Shown piece after piece: positions 22,559-36,277 of a stretch of DNA of 64,000 nt. The DNA is from Trichaptum fuscoviolaceum (taxonomy: Eukaryota; Basidiomycota; Agaricomycetes; Hymenochaetales; Trichaptaceae), in contig CAJSYZ010000005.1 in the NCBI GenBank assembly GCA_910574455.1, positions 3,968,001 to 4,032,000 on the forward strand, given 5' to 3'. A program made the position numbers and the translations under genes. The number at the start of each line of letters is the position of its first letter. Positions within the stretch are counted from its first letter, which is position 1. The notes beneath the pieces are model-generated. The model did no database searches and was not told where the DNA came from. It saw nothing but the letters and a program-made list of their open reading frames with translations.

Positions 22559-24546
22559 AAGTCTATAAATATCCCATGTTTTTGATTGTTTGGTCTAAGT
22601 AGGCTGCTGTGTCTTCATAGTTGAACGTTCAGTGCAAAATACATCCAACATTCCTCCTACGATTAACTACCATGTCATGCAATCTAATGCTCGGAACTCG
22701 TCCGATAAGATGTGAACTCCTCTTCTGGATTTAATTTGCACTATATCTTCCGGGAAATGAATTCATTGAGATCTGTGCTCCTCTTCGGCCTCCTCCCTCG
22801 TCTAAGAATTCCACCATCGAGGACCTACATGAGTCTCTCACCGTTCAGCAACTCCCTGCTGCCGAGTACTGACTCCGTTTCCACCTGGAGGGACTTATAG
22901 CTATATCCGCCGCTCTGGCGTGCTCCGTGGAGGTGTGATATCGTGGACTTTCAGAGGTACGGTTTATGATCGATGTTTTGAATTTACCTTGATATGTTCC
23001 CCACAAAAAGTGAAATGTAGATCAACGTACGACTCTGAGCTCAAAACATGGTTATGCTGTGCGAGTCGCAACAAACTAACTCGAAAAGATGTCAGCGCTG
23101 GCCGCTTAACACACATGGCTCATCGACGTGGACATAAATAGGCATGACGGTGCGCTCCTTCTCGGAACAAGAAGTATGAACTTATATGAACGCTCTAGAA
23201 ACCAGTAGGTGATGGCCGTGTGCCACTATCAAGGCGTTCTTGTAGATGAGAAAGTATTCTCACACGATAGCGTGAATTTGTGCTTGAAAATAATCTATCT
23301 CCGCTGCATGTTCATCAGGTGCAGTCATATTCATTCCGCGGTTTGACTCTAATAGCCTTTTTTCCCGAGGACCTAGGCTTTTACACGAGCGATTCCAAGT
23401 AATTATCAGGCAAGGACCACAGCCTCGTTTTCTTCCCAGACATGCAAGTGATCCCACAGAATGATACATCTTTCTTCAAGATGATTCATCTCCGATTTGA
23501 TCGAAGCTGCTTAGAGGTCAGTTGACTCTTGTCCGGTAAAACAGTGGCGTCATCGGGAAGCGGGGGCGATGGCGTAGGCTTCAAGTTGTACCATCGTATG
23601 CTTCTTATCTACGCCTGCGTCTATTTGGGAGGAATAGACAAGGTATGTCGGCAGAGTGTAGTTCTCGGGCTTCGATATCTACGGCGGATCCGGTCTTCCG
23701 TTCATTTAGCAAGCATAGGCTCACGCCGTCGGCGTAGTAACAGCTTCTGTACCATCCTTGTGGCGTGTGCATGTTACCGGCTCATGTATCCGTTCCATAT
23801 CAATTCTCCCCGAGCACAGGTATGCAGTACCTTACTTTCAATCCGGGGTGGGAACTGTGCGCTCACACCAGCTTTTGATGAAGTGGCGTTACACGCGAAA
23901 TTACCTTGTTTGTCTTAAGCACGAAGCTATGTGTGAGCTCACTCATTATTTCAAGATTTTTCCCCACATTGAAATGCTTACAGCCCCGCTAGTTCCGGTA
24001 ATTAAGTCCTAAGTTTTCATAGCCACTGGCGGTGATTTCGGCTGCATTCGGCCCCATCGGCGTCTAGGTCATCGTTCCTCCGCCGCAGGCAAAATTCTGT
24101 GGAGGTGACTGTGACAGGTTTCATGGTTGATACCGATCATAATATTCGTATCTTCTTTCGTCACCATCGAAAATGCTTGTTTTTTAGAGCCCACCGCGGA
24201 GCTTAACCTGTGAAGGGTCCAATTCTTCTGCCCCGAACGCAGGCAATCGACAGACATCTACACATTCAGCCACTTACAATGCAGGTAATACAAAGAAAGC
24301 TTCACCCGATTGCAATTCTCACCTCCATATGTTCGGATTTACAGGCCGTCATCGAATGCCGGTGTCAGGGCTTACCTTTCTCCATTTCCATCTCCACGTG
24401 GAATCAGCCATCGCGGGAGCAAATTATAGCGGTGAAGCACTGTTTAGAGCGTGGACCCGAAGATTGAAGAGTTGTTTCATACACCGCGTGTGCCGCACTG
24501 CGGTCAAACAAACCAAAAGACGGGTCGCAGCGGATATGCTTGAGGG

Positions 24547-24553
24547 TATAAAG
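24547..24553 (+). promoter_or_regulatory. TATA box of LAAO1
   Basis: TATAAAG 94 bp before the LAAO1 ATG, followed by a CT-rich initiator region; typical of a regulated fungal promoter. Confidence 0.5.
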
Positions 24554-24640
24554 AGGAGTGTGTTTTCCCTCTCTTGAATATAGACTTCCCGACACCCAGC
24601 GCCTTTCGTGTACAGGGACGTGGATACACCCTCGAAGAAA

Positions 24641-27191
24641 ATGCCAAAATCCACGAGTTTCTCTTTCACTGGGCTCCTAGACGACAAGGAGTTGCGGGTG
24701 TGCAATATCCAATTTCGTGAGTCGATCTGACGTATTTTCATATTTTGTCTAACGGGTGTATTTCCGACTCCTCAGATGTGAGTGACTATTCAAAGGCGAT
24801 CAATCCCGCAAGATTCCGAGAATCCAATTGGGCCGGACTCGACACTGCCAAAGCCTTCCGTCCGACGCGTAACTCCGACGTTCCTGGCCGCGTCTCTTCC
24901 GCTCCAAAACTCGAAGACGTACCTCTCGAGGATGAGCCTCTGCGGAACCTTTACACCTCGGTCGTCAAGGGCGGCCTCGGCGCCGAGGTTGCTTTCTCAC
25001 CAAGGAGGAGACCTGAGCACGTGCCTACTGTCAGTCATTCGCCTTTCACTAATAATATTTGATGATCGCTCAACTTTATATCATATAGGTTGTCATCATT
25101 GGCGCTGGCAGCGCTGGCTTGAGTTCCGCTTTCGAGCTAAAGCGTTCAGGTCTGAATGTCGTCGTGCTCGAGTCTTCATGCGTAAGAATTATTATGAATT
25201 TCAGAAATTTTCCTAATTACTATCCTTTCAGCGTGTTGGTGGTCGAATTAAAACTTATGGCCCAGACACATTCCGGGCGCCATTGCATTGCGAAGGCGGA
25301 GCTATGCGTATTCCAACAAACAGCTGGCTGACAATGGAATACATCAAGCTTTTCAATCTGGAAGGACGGTTAGAAAAGTTTGAACAGGTGCGGTCACTTG
25401 AGCCCGTTGCAGTGTTGTACTATTTACGCTGATGAAATTCATTATCGCATAGGCCACTCGCGTCGTCCATCTGTCTGGTCTCAAATCTCCATTACCCTAT
25501 CATGTGTTTGAACAAAAGCTTCGGGACAGAGATGAGGGCCTTCTACGTCTCTTCCCTGGATTGAAGGAGAGCGAGAAAGGAAAGACCGTAGATGAACTGT
25601 TCGTACTATTCCTCCTTTGTCATTGTTTCACGCGCTCAAGTGAGGTTCCACATCCAAAGATGGAACGAGGCAATCGCTCCGGTAAACAGGATATTCTCAA
25701 GACAAAAGGACGTCACTTCTGCGTACAGGTAAGCGAAAGCAATCTATGCGCTATTTATATACTAATGTACTCCAAGGGAGGTGATTGCGAAGTTCGATAA
25801 ATATACGCTAAGAACGTACTTCAAAGAAGTTGCGGGTTGGAGTGAAGATGCTCTGAGACTCTATGTTGCAGGTAGGTGCTTTTTCTCATTAAATATTTAA
25901 GACATACTTACCCCTTCTAGGACAACCCATAATTGTTCTCGAGAACGGTTTCATCGATCATTGGAAAGATGAAATACAATTCAGCGGGAGATCTGGAGGG
26001 GAACCCATGATTTTCACGCTGAAAGGAGGCATGCAATGCTTTACGGAAGCCTTCCTGGACTACGAGGTACTATTCTTCACAGCCAGATTCACAGTTACGA
26101 TCCAGTATTGAGGCTTTCTTTTATCACTACAACAGACTCGATTCGGTAAACTTCGGGAAGACGTAACATATGAAGCACGCGTGCATCGCGTGCAGTACAC
26201 AAACGATCTGAAATCATCATCTCGCAAACGAGTCCGAGTACACTATTCCGGTTCAAGAGGCCAGGTACGCAAATTGAATCTGCTCTGTCCATTCGCTGTG
26301 CTCAACTATTTTAAAAGCCATGTTCGGTAGATGGTGACTTTGTTGTTTTCGCGGTGCCCTGTCCAAACATGAAATCTATTAGAGTGGAGCCGGCGTTCGA
26401 CTCTATGAAAGTGACTGCTGTAAGGGCTGCTCGCTATGTCGATGTCACGAAAGTACTTCTCCAGTTCAAACAACGTTGGTGGGAGAAGTGGCTAGTAGAT
26501 AGCCGTATGATTGCGCCTGGAGACTCCGGATCGAAGGTATGCTGGCGGTTCACTCCAATTGACAATGACGATGCTAAGTGACCTTCAAGGGGGGAGGGGT
26601 TCTTACCGATCTGCCGGTGAAATATATTGTGTTTCCGGGGCACAACCTTAATATGTTCAAGCATACGAAAGGAGGCGTAGTATTAGCAGCTTATAATTAC
26701 GAACAGGTGAGTGACCGAACAGCTACTGTCATCCATCCTTCTCACCGTTTCCTCATAGGATGCTCATGCATTATCCTCTATACCAGCTGAAGAGGCTATT
26801 CAGACTGCAAAAGACAATCTCGCAAAAATAGTTGGAAACTCTGAGCTTATCGAGAGCACATTCGAACGTGGAATTGTTCAGTCTTGGAGCGAACAACCGT
26901 CAGGCGAGGGATCGGCGTTTCTCTTTTTCGGTCCAAATCAACGGGGGACGCTACACGAGGACTTATGTCGACCGCAGTGGCGGATTAAAAACTCACATTC
27001 AGATGCGTACGTTGCGCATTTCGCTGGAGAACATGCCAGTCTGTGAGTACACATTCTCAAAACTTTTTGCTTCGCAATCTCAGTAGTCTTTCATCAGCTC
27101 TCACGGATGGATCCAGGGTGCTCTGGAGAGTGGAATCAGAAGTGCTTCGGACATTTTTAAAAGCTGTAGCCACCTTCAGCAAGCATCGTAA
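24641..27191 (+). CDS. Flavin L-amino-acid oxidase (LAAO1)
   Basis: FAD amine oxidase of the fungal L-amino-acid oxidase type, expected to convert L-amino acids to 2-keto acids, ammonium and hydrogen peroxide. The FAD-binding fold is VVIIGAGSAGLSSAFELKRS, then RVGGRIKTY and CEGGAMRIP, the GG and GGxRxP motifs of the family; the C-terminal FAD-binding block ends with YVAHFAGEHAS and HGWIQGALESG. Conserved mid-domain runs include RYVDVTKVLLQFKQRWWEK and GSAFLFFGPNQ. Twelve introns, all in frame; one donor in the middle is weak (GTTCGT, about 25598). Length is about 630 residues. No signal peptide, so probably intracellular. A homologue lies at 56067-58477; 44 of 72 residues match over one C-terminal stretch by my count. 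The exact substrate is unknown. Confidence 0.87.
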
Positions 27192-27962
27192 CTCTGATGG
27201 ACTCTCGCAATTACTCAAGTAATGAACCTATTCTCATGCTTCCTTGTAATAACGGTTATATCAATCAACTAATAGTAACTTACTGATCACAAGGAGCTGT
27301 CAGCGCAGAAATATCGTACTGATCATGCGCTATGTCTCTCCGTTGGGACGACAACAAGCGATCACATGAACAATGATCCGGCTGGTTATGACTGGTCGTT
27401 GACACGCTCTAGGATGCACTGCGACATTCACTTCAGTACGCTTGCTTCTCGTGTATGGCCTTCGACTTCTTTGGGAATTTCGCTAAATCGCAACTCTCGG
27501 CTGTCATGAACATCTTCCATCCCTGAATGGCGTAAGCGGAGTGTCCAGTTTGCTTTTCTTCGTTTCAGACATTTATCTGGCCAAGGACCGAGGAATAAAC
27601 GGGCTTACCAACGTAAAGTCGCATTATCGACTTAGGACATCATAAAACTTGGCAAAGACCTTCAGGCTTTCATGAATCGTTGCCCCGCGCCGCACCAAAC
27701 TCTTCAAGTAACTTGTTCTCCCCATTCCTGCCATTGAGTCAACTCAATTCTAACGAACCCTTCTCAGGTGATGTCCGAAGGAAGGTCTCATTGGCTGCCA
27801 ACAAGCTCTTCTCTCACCGGTAGAAGGACCACAACTCGAACCGATCCTCAAGGGAATCAATAGCGGTCAAAATCACGATGAAGAGGACAGATGGTACTCA
27901 TAAAATCGCGAATTCGAGCAGGTTTGAAGGACATTTGAACTCGTCTTGGTTAGCCACTAGTC
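27192..27962. other. Intergenic, LAAO1 to lipase
   Basis: No gene seen; presumed lipase promoter and LAAO1 3' flank. Confidence 0.5.
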
Positions 27963-29281
27963 ATGCACCATTTGAGTCTGCTCTCAATATTTTTCTCGGT
28001 ATTCTCGTCGGTATACGGTGTACCCCATCAAATCACGGAGCGAAGCATATCGAGCACCTTACTGGATGATCTTACTCGGTACACAAAGTACTCATCCGCT
28101 GCATACCAGGCTATATGCCTGAGCCCCCTAGGAAATAGCTTGGTTGTGCAGGTATGTTCTAGTGCATCGCATAGATAATTGTACATGAAGGATGCTTACC
28201 GACCTTAACTTGCTCTAGTTTAGTGACATTCCTACAAATACACAAGGGTTTATCGTCCGAGATGACAGTCGAAAAGAAATTGTGGTCTCCTTCCGTGGCA
28301 GCTTCCAACTTCAGGACTTTGTGACTGGTACGATCTATCTTCTCCTTTCTTATAATTCAGAGGAAATAATGAAATATAAAAATTTGCTTGCAGACGTGGA
28401 CTTAATTCTTCAGCCATTCAACTCTCCCGGGATTTCCGCTTTGTTGACTAACTCTGTCTCCGTTCATCAAGGTTTTTTGACTGCCTTCAATTCTGTCGCA
28501 TCCTTCATCACAAGTCAGGTTGCCGCTCAACTTGAAGCACATCCAGGATACGCTCTTGTCTCGACGGGTCACTCGCTTGGGGGCGGTCTGGCTTCCCTCG
28601 GAGCTGTTTCACTTGCGGCTAACTTTCCTGGCGTCCCGATTCGCATGTTTACTTTCGGTCAGCCCCGCACGGGCAATGCAGCCTATGCTGCAATTGCGGA
28701 GCAGCTCGTAGGCGTGAAGAATATTTTTAGAGGTAAGCTATTATATAACATGTGTACCTGACATGAGGTAGTTGAGCGATTTCCGTTTGCTTTTGGTATT
28801 CTTAGCGGTGCATACTACGGGTTAGTGATATAAAATGAGGGTTATATGGGATAAACGGTTATTCTAAGATGATTCCACCCAGACGGCGTTCCAACTATTA
28901 TACCTCAAGCCCTCGGATATGAACACCAGTCAGTTAATTAAAGCCCGTTCTGTCTTCCATCTTTAGCTTACCTAGTCCACACCCAACAGCGCAACCGAGT
29001 TCTGGAATTTCCTAGACCCACGTATGTTCTTCACTCACCTTTAGTCCATATATAGGAAGAATGACCATTGACATACATAGCAATTGAGAACTTTGTGAAG
29101 CAGTGTTCCGGACGTGAAGATCCGACATGTAGTGACTCCATACCCTCGGGCGGAATTGACGCTGCGCATCTTGTTTACTTCGGACAAGGTAACGTTTTTT
29201 CAAATGGCTGTATCGGCAATGTCTGACAGGACGATTGAAATGTCAACAGCCATGGCCCTCGATGCCACTCTCTGTGTTTAA
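27963..29281 (+). CDS. Secreted class-3 lipase
   Basis: Extracellular triacylglycerol lipase or feruloyl-esterase-like alpha/beta hydrolase of the Rhizomucor/Thermomyces type. Signal peptide MHHLSLLSIFFSVFSSVYG; then VVSFRGS (oxyanion-hole block), GHSLGGGLAS with the nucleophile Ser, RMFTFGQPRTGN, the acid in HTTDGVPTIIP and a likely catalytic His in DAAHLVYFG. Paired Cys in QCSGREDPTCSDS fit a secreted protein. At least seven introns, including a 15-nt exon (AVHTT region, about 28807-28821). Stop TAA at 29279-29281, about 62 bp from the convergent MFS1 gene. Length is about 300 residues, normal for the family. Confidence 0.92.
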
Positions 29282-29343
29282 CCGCTAGTTTAACCCTAGT
29301 TTAATGCAGAAGTTTGTAGGACGAATCGAAGCGAGACAACATT

Positions 29344-31097
29344 TCAACGAGTCAGTTCCCTCCTCGTTATGAGATGTGCGATACCGAGACAAAGACCACC
29401 TGCCGTTACCAATGTGCCGCAGAATATAATGAGCCTATTGAAATTAGATTCAGTGAGGGTCCGCACGAAGGCCCCTGCAGTCGGCGTTCCGATGAGTGTC
29501 GCGACTGCTACGAACATGAAAACCGAACCTGGAAAAACACTCAGTATAATAATAGCGGGATAATGCTATTTTCTCACCCAACCGTGCTCCATATTTCTCT
29601 ACCGGGGATCTGGACGCAATATAAGCAGGCATGAGTGTCACGAAGGAACCTGGAAGTGTTGCGTGAGGTACAAGGGACAACGTTAGAGCAAGTAGACCGA
29701 ACTTTATTTTTAGAAAATACCTGAAAATAGACCGTAAAGGATACTGAATGCAATAATACCTCCTGCACTTTTAGCCGGAAGCCAGAGTACAAAAACAAAG
29801 AGGCCGGAAGCTAATGAGCAAGGCACGAGGACGTGAAGGCTGCGGATTTATCCATTTGTTAATGAGTACCCCTACTCTATGGAGTCTTGAAGTAAGGCTA
29901 TGTACTTACATTCCGAACTTGTCAGCCAGCATTCCGGGAAGTATACGAGAGGGGATTCCAAACGCATTCATTATGACCAAAAGATACTGTGATATCTTCG
30001 GATCAGCCTTCTGAACATCCGCATATACCTGGATGTAAAAGTATGGGATGAATAGACCATAGAAATATCTAGTCAGGGTTTATCAGACTGACGTCTACCA
30101 CCTGGACACTTGAAGGCCACTAACAAGAAGGCTCCAACAGCGGTCAGGCAGTACTGAGGGTCCCGAAAACCGTGTAAATCTATGACGTTGGAAAATTTGA
30201 TGTTCTTCGACGGAGGCAATCTCGTCTTCATGAGCATGCATGCTGGCAATAAACATGCAAGGGCAGTGAATGCAGTGACTCTTACGGCCCACCGGAAGCC
30301 AATACTGTCTATGAGGTGTTCGAACATGATGGGGAATACAATGCCGCCAACGGACCCTCCTGCACCTATACACCCAAAAGCCAATGCTCGACGCCGAAGA
30401 AACCAGTGACCAATGACACCAAGGGCTGGTGTAAAGCTACGATCTGTTCAGTCTGCTAGTGGGCAAAAGGCTCGAGCTTAGATGTGACTTACACGAATGC
30501 CGTCCCTAATCCGAAAAGCAGTCCTTGTGCCAAGAAAAATTGGTATGCTTGCTTCTCTTGACATAGTGAAGTGAGAACAATCGATAACACTATGACGAAT
30601 GACCCTAAAGGCATAAGAACCTTCATAATGTGTATTTTAGCTTGTAGATGTTTAATAAAGCGGGACAACTTACACGGGAACCATATGCATCAAATACTCT
30701 GCCTATTATTGGCGCCAGACCGTAAAGTAGAAAAAGTTGGATGCCGCCTATCAAGGAGATCGTAGAAGTTGACACGTTCGTAAGAAAGTGAGCAGAGTAA
30801 TAACTTTGATACACCCCCTGAGTAGGGGAGGGAAAGGGGGCGGATCAGTAGAGGTCACCAGCCACTGTATTCAGGCCAAAACCAGCGCCTAAATGTAGGA
30901 CGTACGTAGCTATTCACAATTCCAAAGGAGGCGAGCATAGCTAAGACACTCCCGAGAAGCACAAGCCAAGCATCTTTACCACCGTCTGGGGCGTCTCTAG
31001 GAATCGTTCCAGAGTGTGTATTATCAAACCTATTTGAGACTTCTGCCTGGGATATCGTCCGATTCGTCACAGTCTCTTCATCGTCTTTCTCCCTCAT
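29344..31097 (-). CDS. MFS monocarboxylate-type transporter (MFS1)
   Basis: Twelve-helix plasma-membrane carrier of the monocarboxylate porter branch. The start MREKDDEETVTNRTISQAE leads to the fungal signature APDGGKDAWLVLLGS before helix 1 (GSVLAMLASFGIVNSY), then LFLLYGLAPIIGRVFDAYGS, FFLAQGLLFGLGTAF, LAFGCIGAGGSVGGIVFPIM, GFRDPQYCLTAVGAF, and C-terminal IGTPTAGAFV and LIIFCGTLVTAGGLCLGIAH. Roughly seven short introns; stop at 29344-29346. About 455 residues. It is paralogous to MFS2 at 59859-61667, and each carrier lies by an L-amino-acid oxidase, which suggests transport of amino-acid-derived keto acids; that substrate is inference. Confidence 0.88.
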
Positions 31098-31816
31098 GAA
31101 GTTGACGAATGTGTTGCAGTACGATGGGAGGAAGGGGGATTAGAACAAGTCTTGTAAGTTGTCAGAAGCAACCTGATGCTTCAATGCGCGTGTAATAAGA
31201 GCCATTGAACCGGCCTTTGTAATGTTGTAGCCAGAGCTGACATATCTACGCAACGGAAAGGCCTTTCCGAGTGCACTCGGATGGGGTTTCCGTAACGTTT
31301 CAAGGTCAAATTATAGAATACCTGGTTCGAAGATAGGTAAGCATAATAGATACCAGTGATTGCGCCATCTGCGCTACAAGCAATTTCCTTTAGCCTGAGT
31401 TCAGCTTGAGACGCCGGAGATAGTCGACATTAGACTCGGAGTTCAAGTTATATACTTCAAAACTTCGGAATGAAAATTCAACTTAAAGTTATCTAGCCTC
31501 AGGCTGAGTGATTTATCTAGTAAGCAACTCCCACGGGTACTACTGTAGTACAGTAGTACTATCGTGCCAGTGATATAAGTACCAACGCAAGTTAGTGCAA
31601 TATTTTCACTTTCATATGCTATTTATATTATTTTCAGTACCCTCTCGTACAGGAAATGTGTTTGGCCATATGCTTATGTTTGAGTATACTTTCTATGGCT
31701 GTTTCGTGAAAAGATCGAAGAAGGAGCCTCAAACGCTCCGCATTTGGAAATTTGGCATGCTAAATCTGAAGCAATGACTCACCGCCGTGCATTCAACTCA
31801 GCTTCCTTCCCTCGAC
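31098..31816. other. Intergenic between divergent MFS1 and eIF2B gamma
   Basis: Contains a perfect 11-1-11 palindrome (31537-31559). No gene seen. Confidence 0.55.
31537..31559. repeat. Perfect 23-bp palindrome
   Basis: Arm GTACTACTGTA, a single central G, then the exact reverse complement. It lies about 440 bp upstream of MFS1 and 260 bp upstream of eIF2B gamma; it could form a cruciform or bind a dimeric regulator. Confidence 0.6.
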
Positions 31817-33789
31817 ATGAATTTTACTGAGACTCCTGCAATACAAAATCCTCGAGAGTTTCTAGCAGTAATATTAGCTGGGTTTGGTAGCGAGTAAGCT
31901 CTTCGAATCCATGCGGGGCCAAATCAACCGAACCTAATTTTAAGAAAGGCTTCAACCACTTACAAGTAATTATGGAGACCAACCGTGTCCGAAGGCGCTT
32001 TTGCTGATAGGCAACAAGCCGTTGATTTCATACGTCTTGAGCTGGGTAGAAGAGTCGGGAATTCAAGGTGTGCTGAATTGTTGATGAATGTATACGGTCT
32101 AATTGTTTGAAAGATGTCCTTGTCATCTGTCCGACTGCTCATCGTGAACCCTTGCTTCACCACATTAATTCCGATCCTTCCTCATCTTCGACATCGACAC
32201 TTCGCATCGACGTCCAGACGTTCGAACAATCGGCCGAACTACCTGCTGGGACCGCGTCTGTCCTGGCACATTTCGCGCCACGAATAACGGGCGATTTCGT
32301 TCTTCTGCCATGCGATTTCGTGCCTCCCCCGTCCCTGCGCCTTGAAACCGTACTGAACAAATTCCGAGTCGAATCGAGTGCCGATGGCGCACTTGCCACT
32401 GCGCTTTTCTTCGAGAGGCCTGTGCCCGCGAAGGTGAAAGGAGGTGCCGATGATGCAGATGCGTGGGGGCCGCTTCCAGATGCTTTACCGGTGGTCTATG
32501 ACGAAAAGAGCGGGACGCTGCTCCATATTGATACGCTCGATGACAGGGATAGGGATGAGGAGGACATAAACCTGCGGATGGGTCTCCTCAACCGGTATCC
32601 GCGGGTGAGGATGACCACAAAGCTGGCGGACGCGCATGTGTATGTGTGCAAACCGGCGGTGTTGCAGGTGTTGCAAGAGAAGAAGGCGCAGTTCGATTCT
32701 GTCAGGAAGGAATTCATGCCATGGTTATGCAAGGTGCAAACGCAGAGGACGAAAAGGGAAAAATATAGTTCTGGTGCGTTATAATGCCCTATCCTCGAAT
32801 CAATGACTGAACGCAGGCGCAGTTTTAAACCCCATAACCAATACCGCTCCTGCAAATGCACTTGCCCTTCAGCACTCGACTCTTCATTCCGCTTACCCAA
32901 AAAGGAGCAAACATCGCCGTGTCGCACCTGCTTCACCTGCTCATTCCACTCATTCGCATAGTACTCCGAAAGCATCTCAGCCTTCTTCACCTACTCATGA
33001 TTCCGACGAGGAATCTGAAGACGAACCCAGCCTTCGTATCGGTCTCGTCTTACATCGCCTGGCGGATGGCTACGCAGCGCGTGCCAATGACCCTTGGAAT
33101 TATATGGAACTGAACCGGATGGTCCGTTGTCACTTTTGCCTTTGAACTGTGCTAGGAATTGATCAGTTTCTAGGCTCTGAAAGATATTCTCCCTCAATCA
33201 TACGACCCGGCATTGGTGGACCAGAAATGCAACATTTCAGCTGACAGCTTAGTGGGCGAGTCGACGCGTGTCGGAGAGCGTACGAGTGTGAAGCGCAGCG
33301 TTGTCGGCCGTCACTGTGTGCTCGGGAAGAACGTGAAGCTCAACGGTTGCGTGCTCATGGAGTATTGCGTCGTCGATGACGGGTTAGTTTACTGTTCTTC
33401 TTTTACTGTTTGTGTCATGTACTAACTGAATTGTACTTCCGCAGCGCGAAGCTCGAAGGTTGCATTCTTGGCAAAAACACGCATGTCGGCACCAAGGCTG
33501 AGCTTGTACGGTGCATCACGCAAGCTGGGTACGAGGTGGAAGCAAATGGTAAATTATTATCTGTATTAGCGCGAGTTGTTCTTATCTGCTTGACATTTTT
33601 TTAGGGATCTACAAAAATGAGAAACTGGATGTCTCAGACTGGACAGCGGGTCCGACTGGGTCCTCGGAGGAAGATGAAGATGAGGAGGAAGACAGTGATG
33701 AAGATGATGACGAAGACAGTGAGGACGGTGAGGAGGAAGAAACCGAAGAAGCAACGGAGGAGGAAACTGAGGAGGATAGCGATGAATAG
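31817..33789 (+). CDS. GCD1: Translation initiation factor eIF2B subunit gamma
   Basis: Subunit of the cytosolic guanine-nucleotide exchange factor that recharges eIF2 with GTP. The nucleotidyltransferase-like N-domain reads AVILAGFGSERLQPLT, then PCPKALLLIGNKPLISYVLS and TGDFVLLPCDF; the C-terminal left-handed beta-helix shows hexapeptide repeats (VGESTRVGERTSVKRSVVGR, then GCILGKNTHVGTKAELVRC). About seven short introns; MNFT at 31817 is the only fitting start. The last exon adds a roughly 44-residue, almost purely Glu/Asp/Ser tail, which I do not know from the core of this family. Length is about 555 residues. It lies 230 bp upstream of the DPM1 gene on the same strand. Confidence 0.9.
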
Positions 33790-34019
33790 ACTGTACAGAA
33801 TAAATATATTATACACATCATTTGAAGACTCGGGCCAAGGAAGCGTTTGCCACTTTCTCCTCAAAAAGCTACTAGACGCGTGAGTTACGTAAGCTACTAA
33901 TCCGAAGATTCGACACGTCGATCGTCGCGTTCAGCAATCAACATTTCTTACACCAATTACCTCCTCTTTACCATCTTCCAGTATTTTCTCGCCTTGCGTC
34001 CAACTCGAAGGGCAAGTGT

Positions 34020-35076
<1,057 letters not shown>

Positions 35077-36277
35077 TCACCTTGTCGTGTAGGGTATTTG
35101 CATTTTTATTGTCTCCTTCGGATTCTGTTCTCCTTTCAGTATCATAATGTCCTTTCGAATTGCAGATTCGCCGAAAATATGAGTGACTCGGTTAGTGCAC
35201 CTCTTTCTTGGAAATATCCAGAAATTGAGAAGCCAAGATGCGTCTGCGCACTTCTGTTCCATCAAATGTTTAGTGGATTAAGCCTCCAACTACCTTCCTT
35301 CAGTTGAAAATTACAAGAAAAGAAGTGCTATTTCACCATGGTCTCATTCCGGGGAAGCTGCTGGATCATTGGATCATTACTCGCGTTCTTCTCTTCGTCA
35401 CCGAGCAACTTTCTCCTGACAACTCTCGCAAATCCTCCAAACCGATTCTTGGTCATCGTAATAAACCAGCATTCCGGAATAAAAGGAGCAAAATAAAGCC
35501 TCCAAGTCAGGCTTAAAGCATTTTTCGTCCGGAAGTTCTGCGCAGATAGAGTTGTTCGCATAAAATAATTCACTGTGTAAACTATTACATCGGAGAATTG
35601 CTTAAAAAAACTGAGAAAAAGGAAATCCATCAGACAAACGCTGCACTCGCTGGCAAGTCCCCTGAGCAACTCCGAAGAGAAGACACCGAAAACAAGCCAA
35701 ACGTCCTCGACCTTGCTGCCAAAGACAGACAAGTAATGTTCTCAGTAAGACGAGGCAGCGCGAATGTCATCTACTGGATTTGAAGGATGTGGCATGTGTA
35801 AACATGCGAGACTCGAGTTAGTTCCTATAAAATAGATCCTAGCTGAGTATGTTCTAAGGAAACAAGAAAGTGAACAGGAAAGGTTTTATAGGAGGCGTGG
35901 ATGGTCCGTGCGCACATGCTACTTTTGGTCATGCGGGGTTTCAACTCAGAGAAACTTGAATGTACTCATTCAAGTTGTCACTTTCTTTACATAATTATAT
36001 ACATACTGCCATTTCTCGACATTTATCGTATGCCCTCTCTGCGACACCCTCAGCTTCCAATCTTAATTATGTGCTTGTGTATTCGACATCATGGTCAGGT
36101 CAAAGGCAAGAGCAAAAATATGTTTAGAAAGAGTGCTTCTTTCCAAGATTGGGCCGAGTTCCTCATGCACCACCGTCCTTGATGCGACAGACTCATCACG
36201 ATAACATTGATTGTTGGTCACCGACAGACTGCAGTACACAGAAAACGTCAAGTTGAAATCGACGCAAAACTGATCAG
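35077..36277. other. Intergenic, DPM1 to pyroglutamyl peptidase
   Basis: No gene recognised in 1.2 kb. A short Lys/Glu-rich frame (35598-35783) lacks support. Confidence 0.5.

Larger units (their letters stand above)
20771..24640. other. Large gene-poor region
   Basis: Nearly 3.9 kb without a recognisable gene; all frames are short and random-looking. Small features are a direct repeat of AATGTCGACACC at 21617-21628 and 21631-21642, a CTACTAGTAG palindrome at 22549, and TATAAATA at 22564. It may hold decayed transposon or gene remnants, which I cannot identify by eye. Confidence 0.5.

Noticed and set aside
23529..23918. 129-codon frame in the gene-poor region
   Set aside because: Non-ATG start, no family features, no clear splice context; likely random.
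24641..31097. Secondary-metabolite gene cluster
   Set aside because: No polyketide, peptide or terpene synthase nearby; oxidase, lipase and carrier fit nutrient use better.
33260..33881. Further ACGCGT hexamers (coding at about 33265, intergenic at about 33876)
   Set aside because: Total ACGCGT count is near chance; these are not in promoters of S-phase genes.
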